Assembly (NCBI RefSeq): GCF_954871325.1
Contig: NC_088775.1
Location: 34,821,561 to 34,885,560 of the forward strand
Direction: 5' to 3'
Length of the DNA stretch: 64,000 nucleotides
From: Gordionus sp. m RMFG-2023
Taxonomy: Eukaryota; Nematomorpha; Gordioida; Chordodea; Parachordodidae
Part shown: positions 22,431 to 34,012 of the stretch, in pieces
Numbering within the stretch: position 1 is the first letter of the stretch
Layout of the letters: each line of letters begins with the position of its first letter
Notes under the pieces: generated by a model
Databases searched by the model: none
Seen by the model: only the letters and a program-made list of their open reading frames with translations
Told to the model about the DNA's origin: nothing
Made by a program: the position numbers and the translations under genes

Positions 22431-25250
22431 CCTGTGCGCCGATGAAACTATCAGCGGCCGGCGCAATTTTCAAAAATCTAATCGATGGCCGGCGGAGCGC
22501 CAATTTTTAGCCGCCGTCAACAAAATCGGCGCAGTTATAAATTTTTATAACATATATTTTTAATTTTTTTAAAAAAAATCACAAATATATACTACTCTAC
22601 AGATATCTCGGCATATTTTTTAATATTTATATAATAGAATACTCATAATTCCAAAATCGATTTCGTAATTTTATAATTATCATGTATAAAAATTATTTTA
22701 TTTAAATTTTCGGGACATAATGATGATCTCCTTGAATTTAACGTCAACCCAGCGGTAGAAAAAACTCTTTCACTTTGCAAAGAATATTTTGACGAGCCTG
22801 GAAAGATTGAGAAGTTCACTCTTCTTTTCTTTCCAAAAATTTAGAACGTCCACATCTTGTGAATGTCGCTTTCCACGAAAACTGTGGCATTCTTGTTCTA
22901 AGTCACCTAACTTGGAATCACAATTTATATTTGTTGAATGTTTATGTGCCAATTTTGTCAAATAATTTGAATTTAATAATTCCTCTTGATCCTCATTAGC
23001 TATATTTACTACATGATTATCATCATTCTCTATAAGTTTAAAATGTTTTATTATAAATTCTGAAGCTGAGCAATTTTGCTCTATTAAATACGTTGACACA
23101 ATTGTCAATTTTTGAAATCTTGGATCTAAAAGAGAAGCTAATACCTAGATAATTTTAAATAAAAAATAAAAGGATATACTTATATATTATTACTTGCAGA
23201 TTACAAACCGGAAATCGTAACGCAAGTTTATTTAGCATATTTTCCTTAAGTGAAATGATTTAAGAACTATAACTATCATTTACTATTAAATGTGTTTCAA
23301 TTTTACTTCTAAAAAGTAACTCCAAGTTTAAAGTGAGCCCTTTTTGTACAAAAAATTCGACAGTTTAAATTTTGAAAGAAATGATAATAGTTCTACCTGA
23401 TCAGATTCATAGTTTGAGAAAGTGCTTCCCATTTCTTTTCAAAACCTTATTAATTAAATTCTTATTTAATCCAGATATGTTTTTTAGCATAATTAATATA
23501 CTATGCCAACGTGTTGGGACATTTAATTTTAAGGTTTTCATATGTGTGGAATTGCCAATTTGAAAACGAGTATCTGGGTATGGATCAGTGCTATCAAGAT
23601 CTAACATGTCTGATGTTAAATCTATTGTACTTAGCATTTTCTTTGATCTTCCTCGAATTAAATTCATCCTCTGCAGTTTTATATCTTAGAGCAGTAATAA
23701 TATCTTTAATTCTTTTGATGAGATTTTCAACAAAGGGTACCTTTATTATACTATCTACTGTAACCAGATTGTGTAAACCATGACCCAAACATAAGTGGTG
23801 TTCATATTCACCTAATCGAACGCCTTTTCTAACATTAGGCCCAGCATCTGTGACCATTTGTATTTTTTTTAAAAATTAAATTCCTCTTCTATTTTATCAA
23901 TCTCAGTTAGAATAATCTCCGCTATGTGATTTTGGGTTATATAATGAGTTGCTAAACAAAAAATCAATTCAAAATTATTATTTATTAAATGAAGTGTAAA
24001 TGTAATATAGTTTCTTCTTCTGTATTGATCTGTCCACATATCAAATGTAATTGAGCAAAATTTAAGCCATGAGTTAATTTGTTCTTGTACATGTGCTTTC
24101 ATTGATAGGTAAACATCATTAAGAGCAGTACGGCTTAGTGTTGTCCTGTCTGGCAAATCGATAACTTGATATTTCTAAAATAGGTATTTTGAAATTTATA
24201 GCAGAAAATCATTATATCTTTAATTTATATTAGACAACAAATTAGGGAGAATTTATCAAGAAGAAATAAATTTGTTAAAAATTTATTCTGGGTTGCCAAG
24301 CTACACAAAAACAGAGATGATTAAAAAAAATGAATCAATTATTCAATATTATTTAAATCATGTATGTCTATGTGTATCATATTGTTAGCATGGCTATAAA
24401 ATTCAACTATTGTAAATCTCCCTCAGTAGGCTATGCTATTTCAATAGAAAAAGACATAAAGGTAGATCTATTATTATAATAGATAATATATCTATAAATT
24501 TGATACCTTCAAAAAATCTTTTATTCCTATATTATCAATTGATTGAAAAGTTAATAAGTCAACACAACATAATAACACATAATTTCTTGCTAGAAGCCAT
24601 TTTTTAAAGGTTTTAGAATTTGTCTGGAATTTTGGTTTGGATATAAAATATTTTTTTTAAATCTTGCGATTTTAATGAATTATCTGCTTTAATATTATGT
24701 CCAGAAGTCAAGTGTATTAACAAATTTCCTGTGCTAATGTTTAATGAAAGTTTTGTTACAAAAAATATATTTTAATTTATTAAAGATTTTGATGAGAAAA
24801 TAATATTTAAAAAAAATATACTGTGAAAATGGCTTATTTGAATCATCATCGTCTCCAATAGCCTTTTCTAAGCAACAATTGCAGTAAAATTTGTCAGAAT
24901 TTATGGAAATTGTTTTATTATCTCTTTTTAAGTGTAAGTAACCAAGAAATTTCCAGACTATGGATTTTTTATTATCCAGAGTTAGAATACTAAAATTATT
25001 TATAGAATTATTAAGTGTAGATGCATCCATTTTAAAAATTGATTGATTGAATTCTATAATGACGTCAATGTAATTATAATTTTAAAATATTAGAAAATAA
25101 ATATTCATCAAAATCCTGATTCACATTAAAAAATTACAACAGTGATGTTGACCAATTATTAGAATAAAAAAGTATAATATATGAAATTAATTTCTGCGCC
25201 GGCGTGATTTTTTTAAACGACGGCGTTTTCGGCGTAATCAAAAGGTCTTT
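22431..25250 (-). mobile_element. hAT-A: ZBED-type hAT, defective
   Basis: The left end cctgtgcgccgatgaaa and right end ggcgtaatcaaaaggtc carry G+C-rich subterminal repeats (cggccggcg). They match the ends of the related copy at 32317-34004, but no target duplication is evident here. Minus-strand coding runs from a BED-finger segment (SIVWKFLGYLHL, FYCNCCLEKA, about 25030-24800) through a hAT catalytic region (ITFDMWTDQYRRRNYITF, VTDAGPNVRKG, HLCLGHGLHNLV). The C-terminal segment is cut short before the dimerisation block. The frame is broken several times. Confidence 0.85.
22770..25030 (-). pseudogene. hAT-A transposase pieces
   Basis: Segments in N- to C-terminal order on the minus strand: 25030-24734 (BED zinc finger; W and CxxC visible), 24156-23869 (around FDMWTDQYRRR, the first catalytic strand of the RNase-H-like fold), 23857-23594 and 23667-23407 (CLGHGLHNL, then FQIGNSTHMKTLKLNVPTRW; these two overlap in different frames, so a shift lies between them), and 23108-22770 (LNFWKEKKSELLNLSRLVK). 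The dimerisation motif present in the 32.6-kb copy is lost here by a short deletion near 22760. Confidence 0.8.
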
Positions 25251-25259
25251 TAATAAATA

Positions 25260-25590
25260 ATTTGAAATATTGGTCCTCTAATCGACTCAAGTTGACGACT
25301 CAAATTCATAAAACTATTCGTCCTCTAGTCGAAAGTTGACGAGAAGTTCATAACTATTCCTCGTTCGCGAAATTTTTGCTAAGTATTATTTTAAATTTTC
25401 CAACCCTCCTCCCCCCACCCCACCCTAATTTCTCTTGTTTTCTTGTTCTTTAATATTATTATTTTTTAAAATTTACCAACCCCCCTAATTTCGTAACTCA
25501 AGTCAGTTTGGGTATTTTTTCGACCCAAAACTTGGCTCAGTTTTTGACTGTCTACTCGATAGTCGATTAACAACACTAGAAATGATCTTC
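25260..25590. repeat. Fragments of a MITE end and a LINE 5' repeat
   Basis: gattaacaacactag at 25565-25579 matches the right end of the 14153-16116 element. Between about 25380 and 25490, the words tcttgttttcttgttctt and caacccccctaatttcg match, in reverse complement, the LINE-2 5' repeat at about 50540-50620. Target-like sequence between the two is unassigned. Confidence 0.55.
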
Positions 25591-25827
25591 CAAGTAACAA
25601 AATATATATCGGATTTGGTCGTCTCTTAGGCCTGATCATTGTTTATTTCTATCCTTGCAATCAGTATAACTTTAGGTTCCAAACAGCTAAGGCAGTTATA
25701 ATGTATTTTTGCTTGTGAACTACATCCTAATTCTTTTTCTTTTTAGAATTTTAAACAGCTATCTGAATAGAATGTGTTTTATAGACTAAAAAAATAGAAA
25801 TAAGTACATATTTAACAGTATTTTAAG

Positions 25828-27133
25828 CAGGGATCCAAACCGAACCGAACCTGAACCGAACCGTTAAACCACTAAAAACCGGTATTTTTATCGAACCTAA
25901 ACGTCTAAAATAATTTCTAGCCGAACCTGAACCGAACCGCTAAAATGCCTCTTAGTTCGAAAGTTATTACTAATATATAGCAAAAATTTTAATTATATGC
26001 GAATTGTTTTAAAGATAACAATCACAATTGATTGATAAGTGTCAGTCATAATTTTTATAAACTTTAATATATTGCCATTTTACAGCATTTTTTAAATATT
26101 TTAAGCTTATAAATTATAATGCCTAGAGAAAATTAAATCCAATATATAAATTATTTATATATAGTATTATAAATGACACATCAAAATGTAATATCACTGA
26201 TTGTTAAATAAATATGAAAGGCCATCATAAATCTTGAGCGTCATAAAAAAAACCACCATCTAAAATTTGATAAAATTAACAAAATATCACAACAAAAGCT
26301 CAATAAAATAAAAAAAGTTTAAGATGCCATCAGGCCAACAGACGATAGAAGAAGCATTTAAAAGAACAAACAATATCAGTAAAACTAAATAAAAAAAATA
26401 ATAATAGATGATTGTACTGAGTTGGTCACTTTTAATGGCATACCATTCAAATTAATCGATGATAGCGGTTTTAAAAAAATTCTTGATCCTTATTAGAAGC
26501 CGTGGGTAAAATTAAAATTAATAATCAAAATATTTAATCTAATGTTGCAGAATTTAAGTATTTATTAAAATATAATCAAAGAAATAAATTTTATAGTTAT
26601 TTTTCTAAAGAACCTAGGTTAAATAAAACTATGACTATTTTAAACTATTAGAGAAATCAGAGTAATCGATGCCCAGAATTATGTAAATTGTTTGATATCA
26701 TACTCGCAGTGCCAGCTACCCAAGCTAGTGTGGAAAGATGTTTTAATTTATTATATCTCTTTATAGATGTAATCTGAGTGAGACGAATCTTGAAAATATT
26801 TTAATTGTGAAGTCTACTAAAAAAAAATTTAAGTAAATAAAATTAAATATTGTTCATATTAAAATTAATCATTGATATTTATTTGTATGATTTATAATTT
26901 AAATATTATTTTATAATCTGCAATTAATAAAAATTATGTTTTTTATTTTAATGATGAAATAAAAAAAATATACCTCCCTATATTTGAATACAAAAATGTT
27001 CAAACCGGTTTTTAGAGGTTCGAACCGAACCAATATATTTATTTTTTACGAACCGAATCTAAACCTTGAACCATTATTTTTATCCGAACCTGAACCTGAA
27101 CCGAACCGATATTTATTTCGGTTTGGATCCCTG
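25828..27133 (+). mobile_element. hAT element, 1.3 kb, perfect TSD, decayed transposase
   Basis: Terminal repeats cagggatccaaaccgaa / ttcggtttggatccctg with perfect 8-bp duplications attttaag (25820-25827, 27134-27141). Subterminal repeats of 'gaaccgaacc' are present at both ends. The plus strand keeps MPSGQQTIEEAFKR near 26323 and a C-terminal hAT motif (DIILAVPATQASVERCFNLL) near 26690-26755. The middle of the transposase is lost, so it is a shortened, defective copy. Confidence 0.93.
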
Positions 27134-27469
27134 ATTTTAAGGTATTATCTCACCTTATGTCAAAATCTAATATTAAAAAACAAAAAAGGGTGTCCTAGAT
27201 TTGAATGGAATACTCTATTCAAAATTGCAAACAAAAATTAGGATGCAGGAATATTAATAAAATTAAACTTAATTATGATATTTAGGAATAATGATATATC
27301 TTTGCAATATGAATATTTTAATTATAAGATTTAAATTTATTATTATGTAAATAATCTATATTATAGGCTTACCAATATCGTATTAGGCCAATCTATTTTT
27401 CCTTTATCAATGTTTTGGGCTAATAACCAATATCACCAACATATTTTATTTTCATTGTATATTTAATTT

Positions 27470-27890
27470 TTTTTAACAATATAATTTTTCATCATACCCA
27501 TTGGCGTTATGGTAAAGATGTAATAATGTGGGAAAACAATCCGTGGTTTGGCCTGATTATGGAGATAGCAAAAGCCTTGAAGAAAAGGTAGGGCTTCATC
27601 AATGCTGAGTCCATTATCATTTACCTTAGTATGGGATGTGGTCGCTAAAGAGATGCATGAATGACTTCCGGGGGAGATATTAAATGTGGATGACCATGAA
27701 TAAACGGCCAACAGTGAGGAAGAACGGAAGGATTATATTATTGAATGTAAGATGTTTATATAAGCAAAGGCATTTAAAATGAATGCAGAAAAGATAAAGG
27801 TAATGATTGGGATATATCTTGCATGCGGAGGAATTCGACACCTGCTTTCTTATGTGAAAAAGAAGTTACTATAATTTCAATCCAATGTAT
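27470..27890 (+). pseudogene. Decayed coding stretch, product unknown
   Basis: Plus-strand text that looks strongly coding but shifts frame. It reads HWRYGKDVIMWENNPWFGLI and MEIAKALKK (27500-27585), SPLSFTLVWDVVAKEMHE (27605-27660), LPGEILNVDDHE and TANSEEERKDYIIE (to about 27740), then FKMNAEKIKVMIGIYLACGG up to a stop near 27870. Short introns are possible (gtaggg...ccttag, 42 bp), but no splice set removes all stops. It could be a processed host pseudogene or a dead transposon ORF. A minus-strand open stretch over it is probably its shadow. Confidence 0.45.
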
Positions 27891-27959
27891 AAGCTGCTAG
27901 AAATGGGCGTATAAAAGATGTTAAAAGCCGTATCAGATCAATTCAGCAAAACTTTTCGC

Positions 27960-30025
27960 GAATGTCGTTTATTGTGAAGCAATTTTATAGCGAAGGTAAT
28001 ATCGTGAAACCCACAGCCAAACATTTATAGCGAATACAATATTGTAAATTTATTTCCGCGAATATATTTTAATGAAACTCTTATAGCGAATTTTCTACCA
28101 TGAATGTATTTACGCGAAGTCATTATCGCCACCACATTACAGCGAAACAGTGAATATATTGCGAATGCATTTATTTAAGAGAAAACAAAATTATCATTAT
28201 TAATTTACCCACAAAAGTTCCTTAAATCATTAACGCATATCATAACACCCCCCCCCCCCCCCCCCCCACCTCCCAGTTCCATGCTAAGATATAGGTTTAA
28301 AAAAACGTTTAAATAATTGATCTTGCTAATGATTTGCAGGGGTGGATATGATCAACAAAACATTCGAAAGATATTTTTATTTGAGATTCATGTCGATATA
28401 TTGTTACAATTTTTATCCATCCCCCTTCCCCAGATTTACCTAAAAACATAAAGATCGTAACAATGTAAACATCCTTTTATTAGCGTTCATTTGACATCCA
28501 TATGGAAATATATGTTATAAATATCTACCCCCCCCCCCCCCCCCCCCCCCAGGCTCAGAGTTGAAAAAAAAGTGACTGTAACTAAGAATTATATATTTTT
28601 TACTTTATTCGCTTTCATTTAATATTCTTAGGGAGATTTATTTTAAAGTGGGTTTTTACACCCCCCCCCCCCCCCCCCCCCCACCTCCTATTCGCATTCA
28701 TTTGATGTCCTTGTCGGATATTTCTTGTAAAAGATAAATCTCTCCAAACCTTGATAGGATGGCCTATATAGAATGAATTATAATTTTAATAGTACTCAAA
28801 ATCGTTTTATTTCCATTTGATACCTTTGTCTACATATTTTCTTAGAAAATGTTTACCCCTACCCCTTCATGATATAAACCAAAAGATATAGGGTAATGAT
28901 TAGTTTTAAAACTAAAAAAAATCATGCTTATGCACTTAAAAATAAAAATAATAGTAAAAATCTCTAAACGATATATTATATTTTCTAAGAAATTCAATTC
29001 TGAGAAAATTAAAATTTTTACTTAGCAAAATCATCTTTTGGAAATTCAGTGAAAATTTTAACTAGTTTTAATTCTAAGTAATTAAAGAGGGAAAAAATAA
29101 TATAATTTTGAAGCCCTAAAGCATTACATATGGGCTTAATCTTTAGAATTAATGCTTACTAAACTTTGTGCAAAAATCTTAATATTAGATTCAGATTCCT
29201 ATCAATTTTTGAAAATATAACTAATATTTTATAACTAAATAAAGAAAAGATAAAAAAATATCTATAAAGATCGTAAAATCATAAGGTTCAAAAATACTTT
29301 GAAGCTGGAAAGATCCCTTATTTCACTTATATGTAATTTATTTTTGAATCGCCATTCAAAATTCTATAAATACTAATGAGTAATGCATTTTTTATTTTGT
29401 TTTTGGTTAGTGACTGGCAAAACTGATTGACCAATTTACAAATATTAAGTACTCATTAAACAATAAATACTGACTCAACAGATATCAATTTCGCCAGTAA
29501 GGATCAAGGTTTAACGAATGAACTCAATGATCTATATATTAATAAGGCCTAAGTTCCTTGTCGCGTTTCTTAATAAGACTTCGGAAAAGCATAGGAAAGC
29601 TAAAAAATATTATTCCAATAAAAAAATTTATAAAACAAATCGGAGTTCATTAACCATATAATCGATTAAGGTTAAAAGAAAATTAAAAGCTATATCATTG
29701 AATCTATCTTGTACCTATTTTTAAACAAATATTATTCAATTAATATCATCATAAAAATAAAATAGCAACTATTATCAAATATCGCAATATTGACTTTGCC
29801 ATAATATTTTCGAGATTATGTTTCGCGAAATAGTTTTCGCTATATTACCTTTGCGATGGTTTCGCGATAATGACTTCGCTATAAAACTTTCGCGATTGAT
29901 TCGCGATAAAAGTTTTGCTGTTGTATTCGCTTTAGGTGTTTCATTATAAAATATTCGCTATATTGTATTCGCAGAATAGAATTCGCTAATATGGAATTGC
30001 GATAAAAATTTCACGATAAACGACA
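27960..30025. mobile_element. Repeat element rich in TTCGCGA / TAGCGAA motifs
   Basis: The ends are inverted (tgtcgttta-tgtga at the left, tcacgataaacgaca at the right). About 200 bp inside each end are dense irregular copies of tatagcgaa, ttcgcgataa and related words, mostly pointing inward. No coding sequence is recognised. The middle (28248-28870) carries tandem segments with long poly-C tracts. Such subterminal motif clusters act as transposase-binding sites in several DNA transposon families. The superfamily is not identified here. Confidence 0.6.
28248..28870. repeat. Degenerate ~130-160 bp repeat with three long poly-C runs
   Basis: Runs of 20, 23 and 22 C at 28248-28267, 28528-28550 and 28661-28682. 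Around them, a diverged sequence with gcattcatttgatgtcc and ggatatttcttgtaaa recurs at about 28482, 28612, 28690 and 28820. Run lengths may be unreliable because long homopolymers are often mis-assembled. Confidence 0.7.
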
Positions 30026-30059
30026 CTCTATATGAAAATTTCGCGCGCCTCCCCAAAAA

Positions 30060-30102
30060 ATTCCCCCCCCCCCCCATAAGAAAATCCTGGTTACGCCACT
30101 GT
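30060..30102. mobile_element. Solo right end of a hAT element like 3725-4940
   Basis: A C-tract, cataagaaaatcctgg, then ttacgccactg. The same layout forms the right end of the 3725-4940 element. A matching left end was not found nearby, so it is a remnant or the partner end was lost. Confidence 0.6.
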
Positions 30103-31569
30103 GATTAGTCAATTTAGAGCTAACGGGACTTGCTAAACCATACACGTCAATTATGGCAATTGATAATGAAAAAAAAATTTTAATCTTGAAAAGGCAATTT
30201 CATGGCTGTTTATGATTCGTATTTAGGATTTATGCTAAGAAATCATAATCTCTCTTTAAGATCCTTATTTTTTATATCCAAAATGTTAATTAAATTAACC
30301 AATATTAAGTTGAATTTTTATATATAATTAGCTTCATTTTATACGTATATTTTGAACAATAAAACAATAATATTAATATATACATATTTAATAAATAAAA
30401 GCATTTAAATTTATTATTGCCTAAAAAACCAATGGTTTAGTAAGTCTCTTGAAGTGGTTTGCCTCACCTCGTTATTGGGGCTTGTTGGACAAAATTTTCA
30501 CTTTTTCAAAAAATAAAATTTAAAAAAATGATTATATTCTTAAAATCTTTTATATAAGGCACCTTTATAGAGTATAGTGTTAGGTATCTAATGATATATT
30601 GTTTTTTACAATATCTCACCAGGAGCTATAGCCAATTGTATAAATCGGTTCGACTAAACCCAGTCTCCCCTATTATTACTTATTTCAAAAATATCATCTA
30701 TAGTAGCTGGCGTTTTTGATCTGGCTAGGGTCATAAAATCATAATAATAATAGTTAGAATAAAAATTTAGGGGGTAAGTGGCATGTTCGATGACTGGCCA
30801 GGCCACCGCCCTTTAACTTTTTATTTATTGAACCAATTTCTCTCAAAATTGGTTAAAACGTGATAGCATTGAAATAAGTATTTAACATGTTTGGATAAAA
30901 TTTATAAATATATAAATAGATAGTAGTTAATTTTATGCAAATATGCAAATAATAATTTATAAAATATTATCACTAAATAGATGAGTCTGATGATAAAATG
31001 TGATATTAATATCAATTATTTATTGTAATTTTTAATTTATAATTTATTTCTTGAATAATATATTATAGTCAGTTGAAACAATGTTTGGACTGGGCCAAAA
31101 AATCGACTTTCACATAAACTCATCTAGCTCAAAAATAGATACAGCTTTAATTCCAATTTTATTTTAAAGATTAAGAATTAGACTACACATTGTTATTAAA
31201 TTTGTTTGATATATTACTTTTAAATATTTCCTCGAAGACGCTACTAGTCTTGTTTGATGATAAAACCTTCTGGCACATCTTACAATGAAATTTATTTTAA
31301 TGTCTATCTTAGTTTGATCGGCTTAGCCGCCTTTCGAATCTAGGAGTTTCTAGTCGAAAAATTCATTGAGCCGACTCTTGAGCCAACTATTTTTAGAATA
31401 AAAATGTATTTTGTTTGTACTAGTATATAATATTTTTTTTTTTTACCAAATATAGAAATATAATAAAATTATACAAGAATTCATAAAATAATTATATTAG
31501 TAAGTGTAGGTATGTAATGTAGACTGTAGTGTAGATGATATTTTATATAATTAGTTATTTATATTTTTT
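30103..31569. other. A+T-rich DNA, no gene seen
   Basis: No coding region recognised. A short patch at 31316-31390 (tttgatcggcttagccgcc, tagtcgaaaaattc) resembles the end of the 14153-16116 MITE. The rest is unassigned. Confidence 0.5.
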
Positions 31570-32316
31570 GGTAAGTCATTGAAACTCGGGGAAATTTTTA
31601 ATATTATTATTAAAAAATGATAAATATGAGATCGTGTGTATATGGGTAGAAATTTTTTGATGTAATAATAATTCAAAGTTTCATTACTCAAAAGTTTTAA
31701 GAATTTCATATTTTTTTCTTGTGAAAATTTTCACAATTCTTTAATTTTACATTAAAAATGGAAAAGGCGTTGACTAAATGCTACTAAGTTAGGGCTATAA
31801 TTTTTTTTGTGAAAATTTTCGCAATTCTTTAATTTTACATTAAAAATTGTATATTATTTAAAAATTTTAAAGGGGCGTGTGCTATATTGGATGCTACTAA
31901 GTTAGGACTATTAAATCAAATACTAGGTAATTAAGGAATTTATTTGAATAAACATAATATATAAACAATGATGAGGAAAAATAGTTCTATATAAATTTAT
32001 ATCATAAATTTGACATATTTTTAATATTATGAAAATAAGAATATTTACATTTATATAAATGAGAGGAAAATTTTATTCCAATTCTGGGGATGCTCGTCTT
32101 TAGATCCCTCCATAAACGCACAACGTTGAGTATGGGTGGATATATCATTTATGGGGGTAGGGGCCTATATAGTTTCTGCTGAATGATCATATCCATTTTC
32201 ATTAAGATTGTTATAACTTGAAAAAAATTAAATTTTAAGATTTGTGCGATCGCATATTTATTATTTTTTAATGATAAAAAATATTAAAAATTTTACCGAG
32301 TTTCAGTGACTTATAC
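31570..32316. mobile_element. Small TIR element (MITE)
   Basis: Inverted ends of about 60 bp: ggtaagtcattgaaactcgg at the left, ccgagtttcagtgacttata at the right. Flanks are near-identical T-rich words (tatttttt / taattttt). Inside, a ~88-bp block (tgaaaattttcacaattct... and tgctactaagttagg) is tandemly duplicated at about 31721 and 31808. The element's last bases are interrupted by hAT-B and resume at 34005. Confidence 0.8.
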
Positions 32317-34004
32317 CTGGACCTGTGCGCCAACGAAATATCGGCGGTTGGCACAATTTAAAAAAACGACGGCCGGCGTCGCGCCGATTTTTAGCCGCCG
32401 TCAATAAAATCGGCGTAAATCGGCGCATATATAAATTTTTATAAGATAAATTTTTTTTAATTGCTTATTAATTTTAAAAAAAACAAATAAATATACACTA
32501 TTCAATAGATATCTCGGCATATTTTTTAATATTCATTTAATAGAAAACTTATTATATCCAAAATCGATTTCGTAATTTAATTATCATGTATAAAAATTAT
32601 TTTATTGATGATCTCCTTGAATTTAACGTCAATCCAGAGGTAGAGAAAACTCTTTCACTAGGTGTGCTAGTTGCCGGAATGCAAAGAATTTTTTTGGCGA
32701 GCCTGGAAAGATTGGGAAGTTCACTCTTTTTTTCTCTCCAAAAATTTAGACCGTCCATATCTTGTGAATGAGGTTTTCCAAGAAAACTGTGGCATTCTTG
32801 TTCTAAGCCACCTAACTTGGAATCATAATTTATATTTGTTGCATGTTTATTTGACAATTTTGTCAAATAACTTGAATTTAATAATTCATCTTCATCCTCA
32901 TTAGCTATATTTACTACCTGATTATCATCATTCTCTATAAGTTTAAGATGTTTTATTATAAATTCTGAAGCTGAGCAATTTTGCTCTATTAAATACTTTG
33001 ACACAATTGTCAATTTTTAAAATCTTGGATCTAAAAGAGTACTCAAACCTAGATAATTTTAAATAAAAAATAAAAGAATATACTTTTATAATATTACTTG
33101 CAGATTACAAACCGGAAATCGTAACACAAGTTTTTTTAGCATATTTTCCTTAAGTAAAATATTTTAAGAACTAACACCATCATTTACTATTAATTGTGTT
33201 TCAATTTCCCTTCTAAAAAGTAACGCCAAGTTTAAAGTAGGCCCTTTTAGTACTGAAAGAAATTCAACAGTTTCTTTAAATTTTGAAAGAAATGCTAATA
33301 GTTCTTCTACCAGATCAGATTCATAATTTGATAATTTGAGAAAGTGCTTCCCAATTCTTTTCAAAACATTATTAATTAAATTCTTATTTAATCCAGATAT
33401 GCTTTTTAGCATAATTAATATAATATGCCAACGTGTTGGGATATTTAATTTTAATAATTTCATATGCGTGGAATTATTGTTATTATTATCATTGGAATTG
33501 CCAATTTGAAACCGGATATCCCGGTATGGATCAATGCTGTTAAGATCTAACATGTCTGATGTTAATTGTACTTAGGCATTTTCTTTGATATTCCTCGAAT
33601 TCAAATTCAACCTCTGCAGTTTTATATCTTAGAGCAGTAATAATTTCTCTAATTCTTTTGCAAAAAATTTCCAGACCATGGATTTTTTAATATCCAGAGT
33701 TAGGATACTAAAATTATTTAAATTATTAAAGTAGATGCATCCATTATAAAAATATGTAAAATTATGGTAACTTTTGGAATTTGATTGATTGAATTCTATA
33801 TGACGTCAATATAACTAAGATTTTAAAATAGTAGAAAATAAAAATCATCAAAATCCTGGTTGACATTAAAAAATTACAAGAGTGATGTTGACCAATTATT
33901 AGAATAAAAAGGTAGAAAGAAATTTCTGCGCCGGCCGGGCGCCGACGTGATTTTCTTAACGGCGGCATTTTTGGCGTAACCAAAAAAGGTCGGCGTCCAG
34001 GTCT
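32317..34004 (-). mobile_element. hAT-B: internally deleted copy of hAT-A
   Basis: Ends ctggacctgtgcgcc / ggcgtccaggtct are flanked by perfect 8-bp duplications acttatac (32309-32316, 34005-34012). It is colinear with hAT-A but lacks about 1.2 kb: at about 33665 the sequence jumps from the middle of the transposase straight to the BED-finger start. The C-terminal dimerisation block (IPATSTPSERVFSTSG) is intact at 32600-32690. It is a deletion derivative that could only move with outside help. It is inserted at the right edge of the 31570-32316 MITE. Confidence 0.92.
32597..33553 (-). pseudogene. hAT-B transposase C-terminal half
   Basis: Two open segments, 33553-33164 and 33013-32597, plus a short BED-start piece at 33740-33665. 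The lower segment carries LNFWREKKSELPNLSRLAKK and the hAT SER block. The upper one carries LNIPTRWHIILIMLKSISG and ELLAFLSKFKETVEFLSVL, the region before the dimerisation domain. The catalytic core is missing through the internal deletion. Confidence 0.82.
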
Positions 34005-34012
34005 ACTTATAC

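Noticed and set aside
27463-27711. Minus-strand 82-codon open stretch
   Set aside because: The plus strand over the same interval has longer-range protein-like text, so this is probably a shadow.
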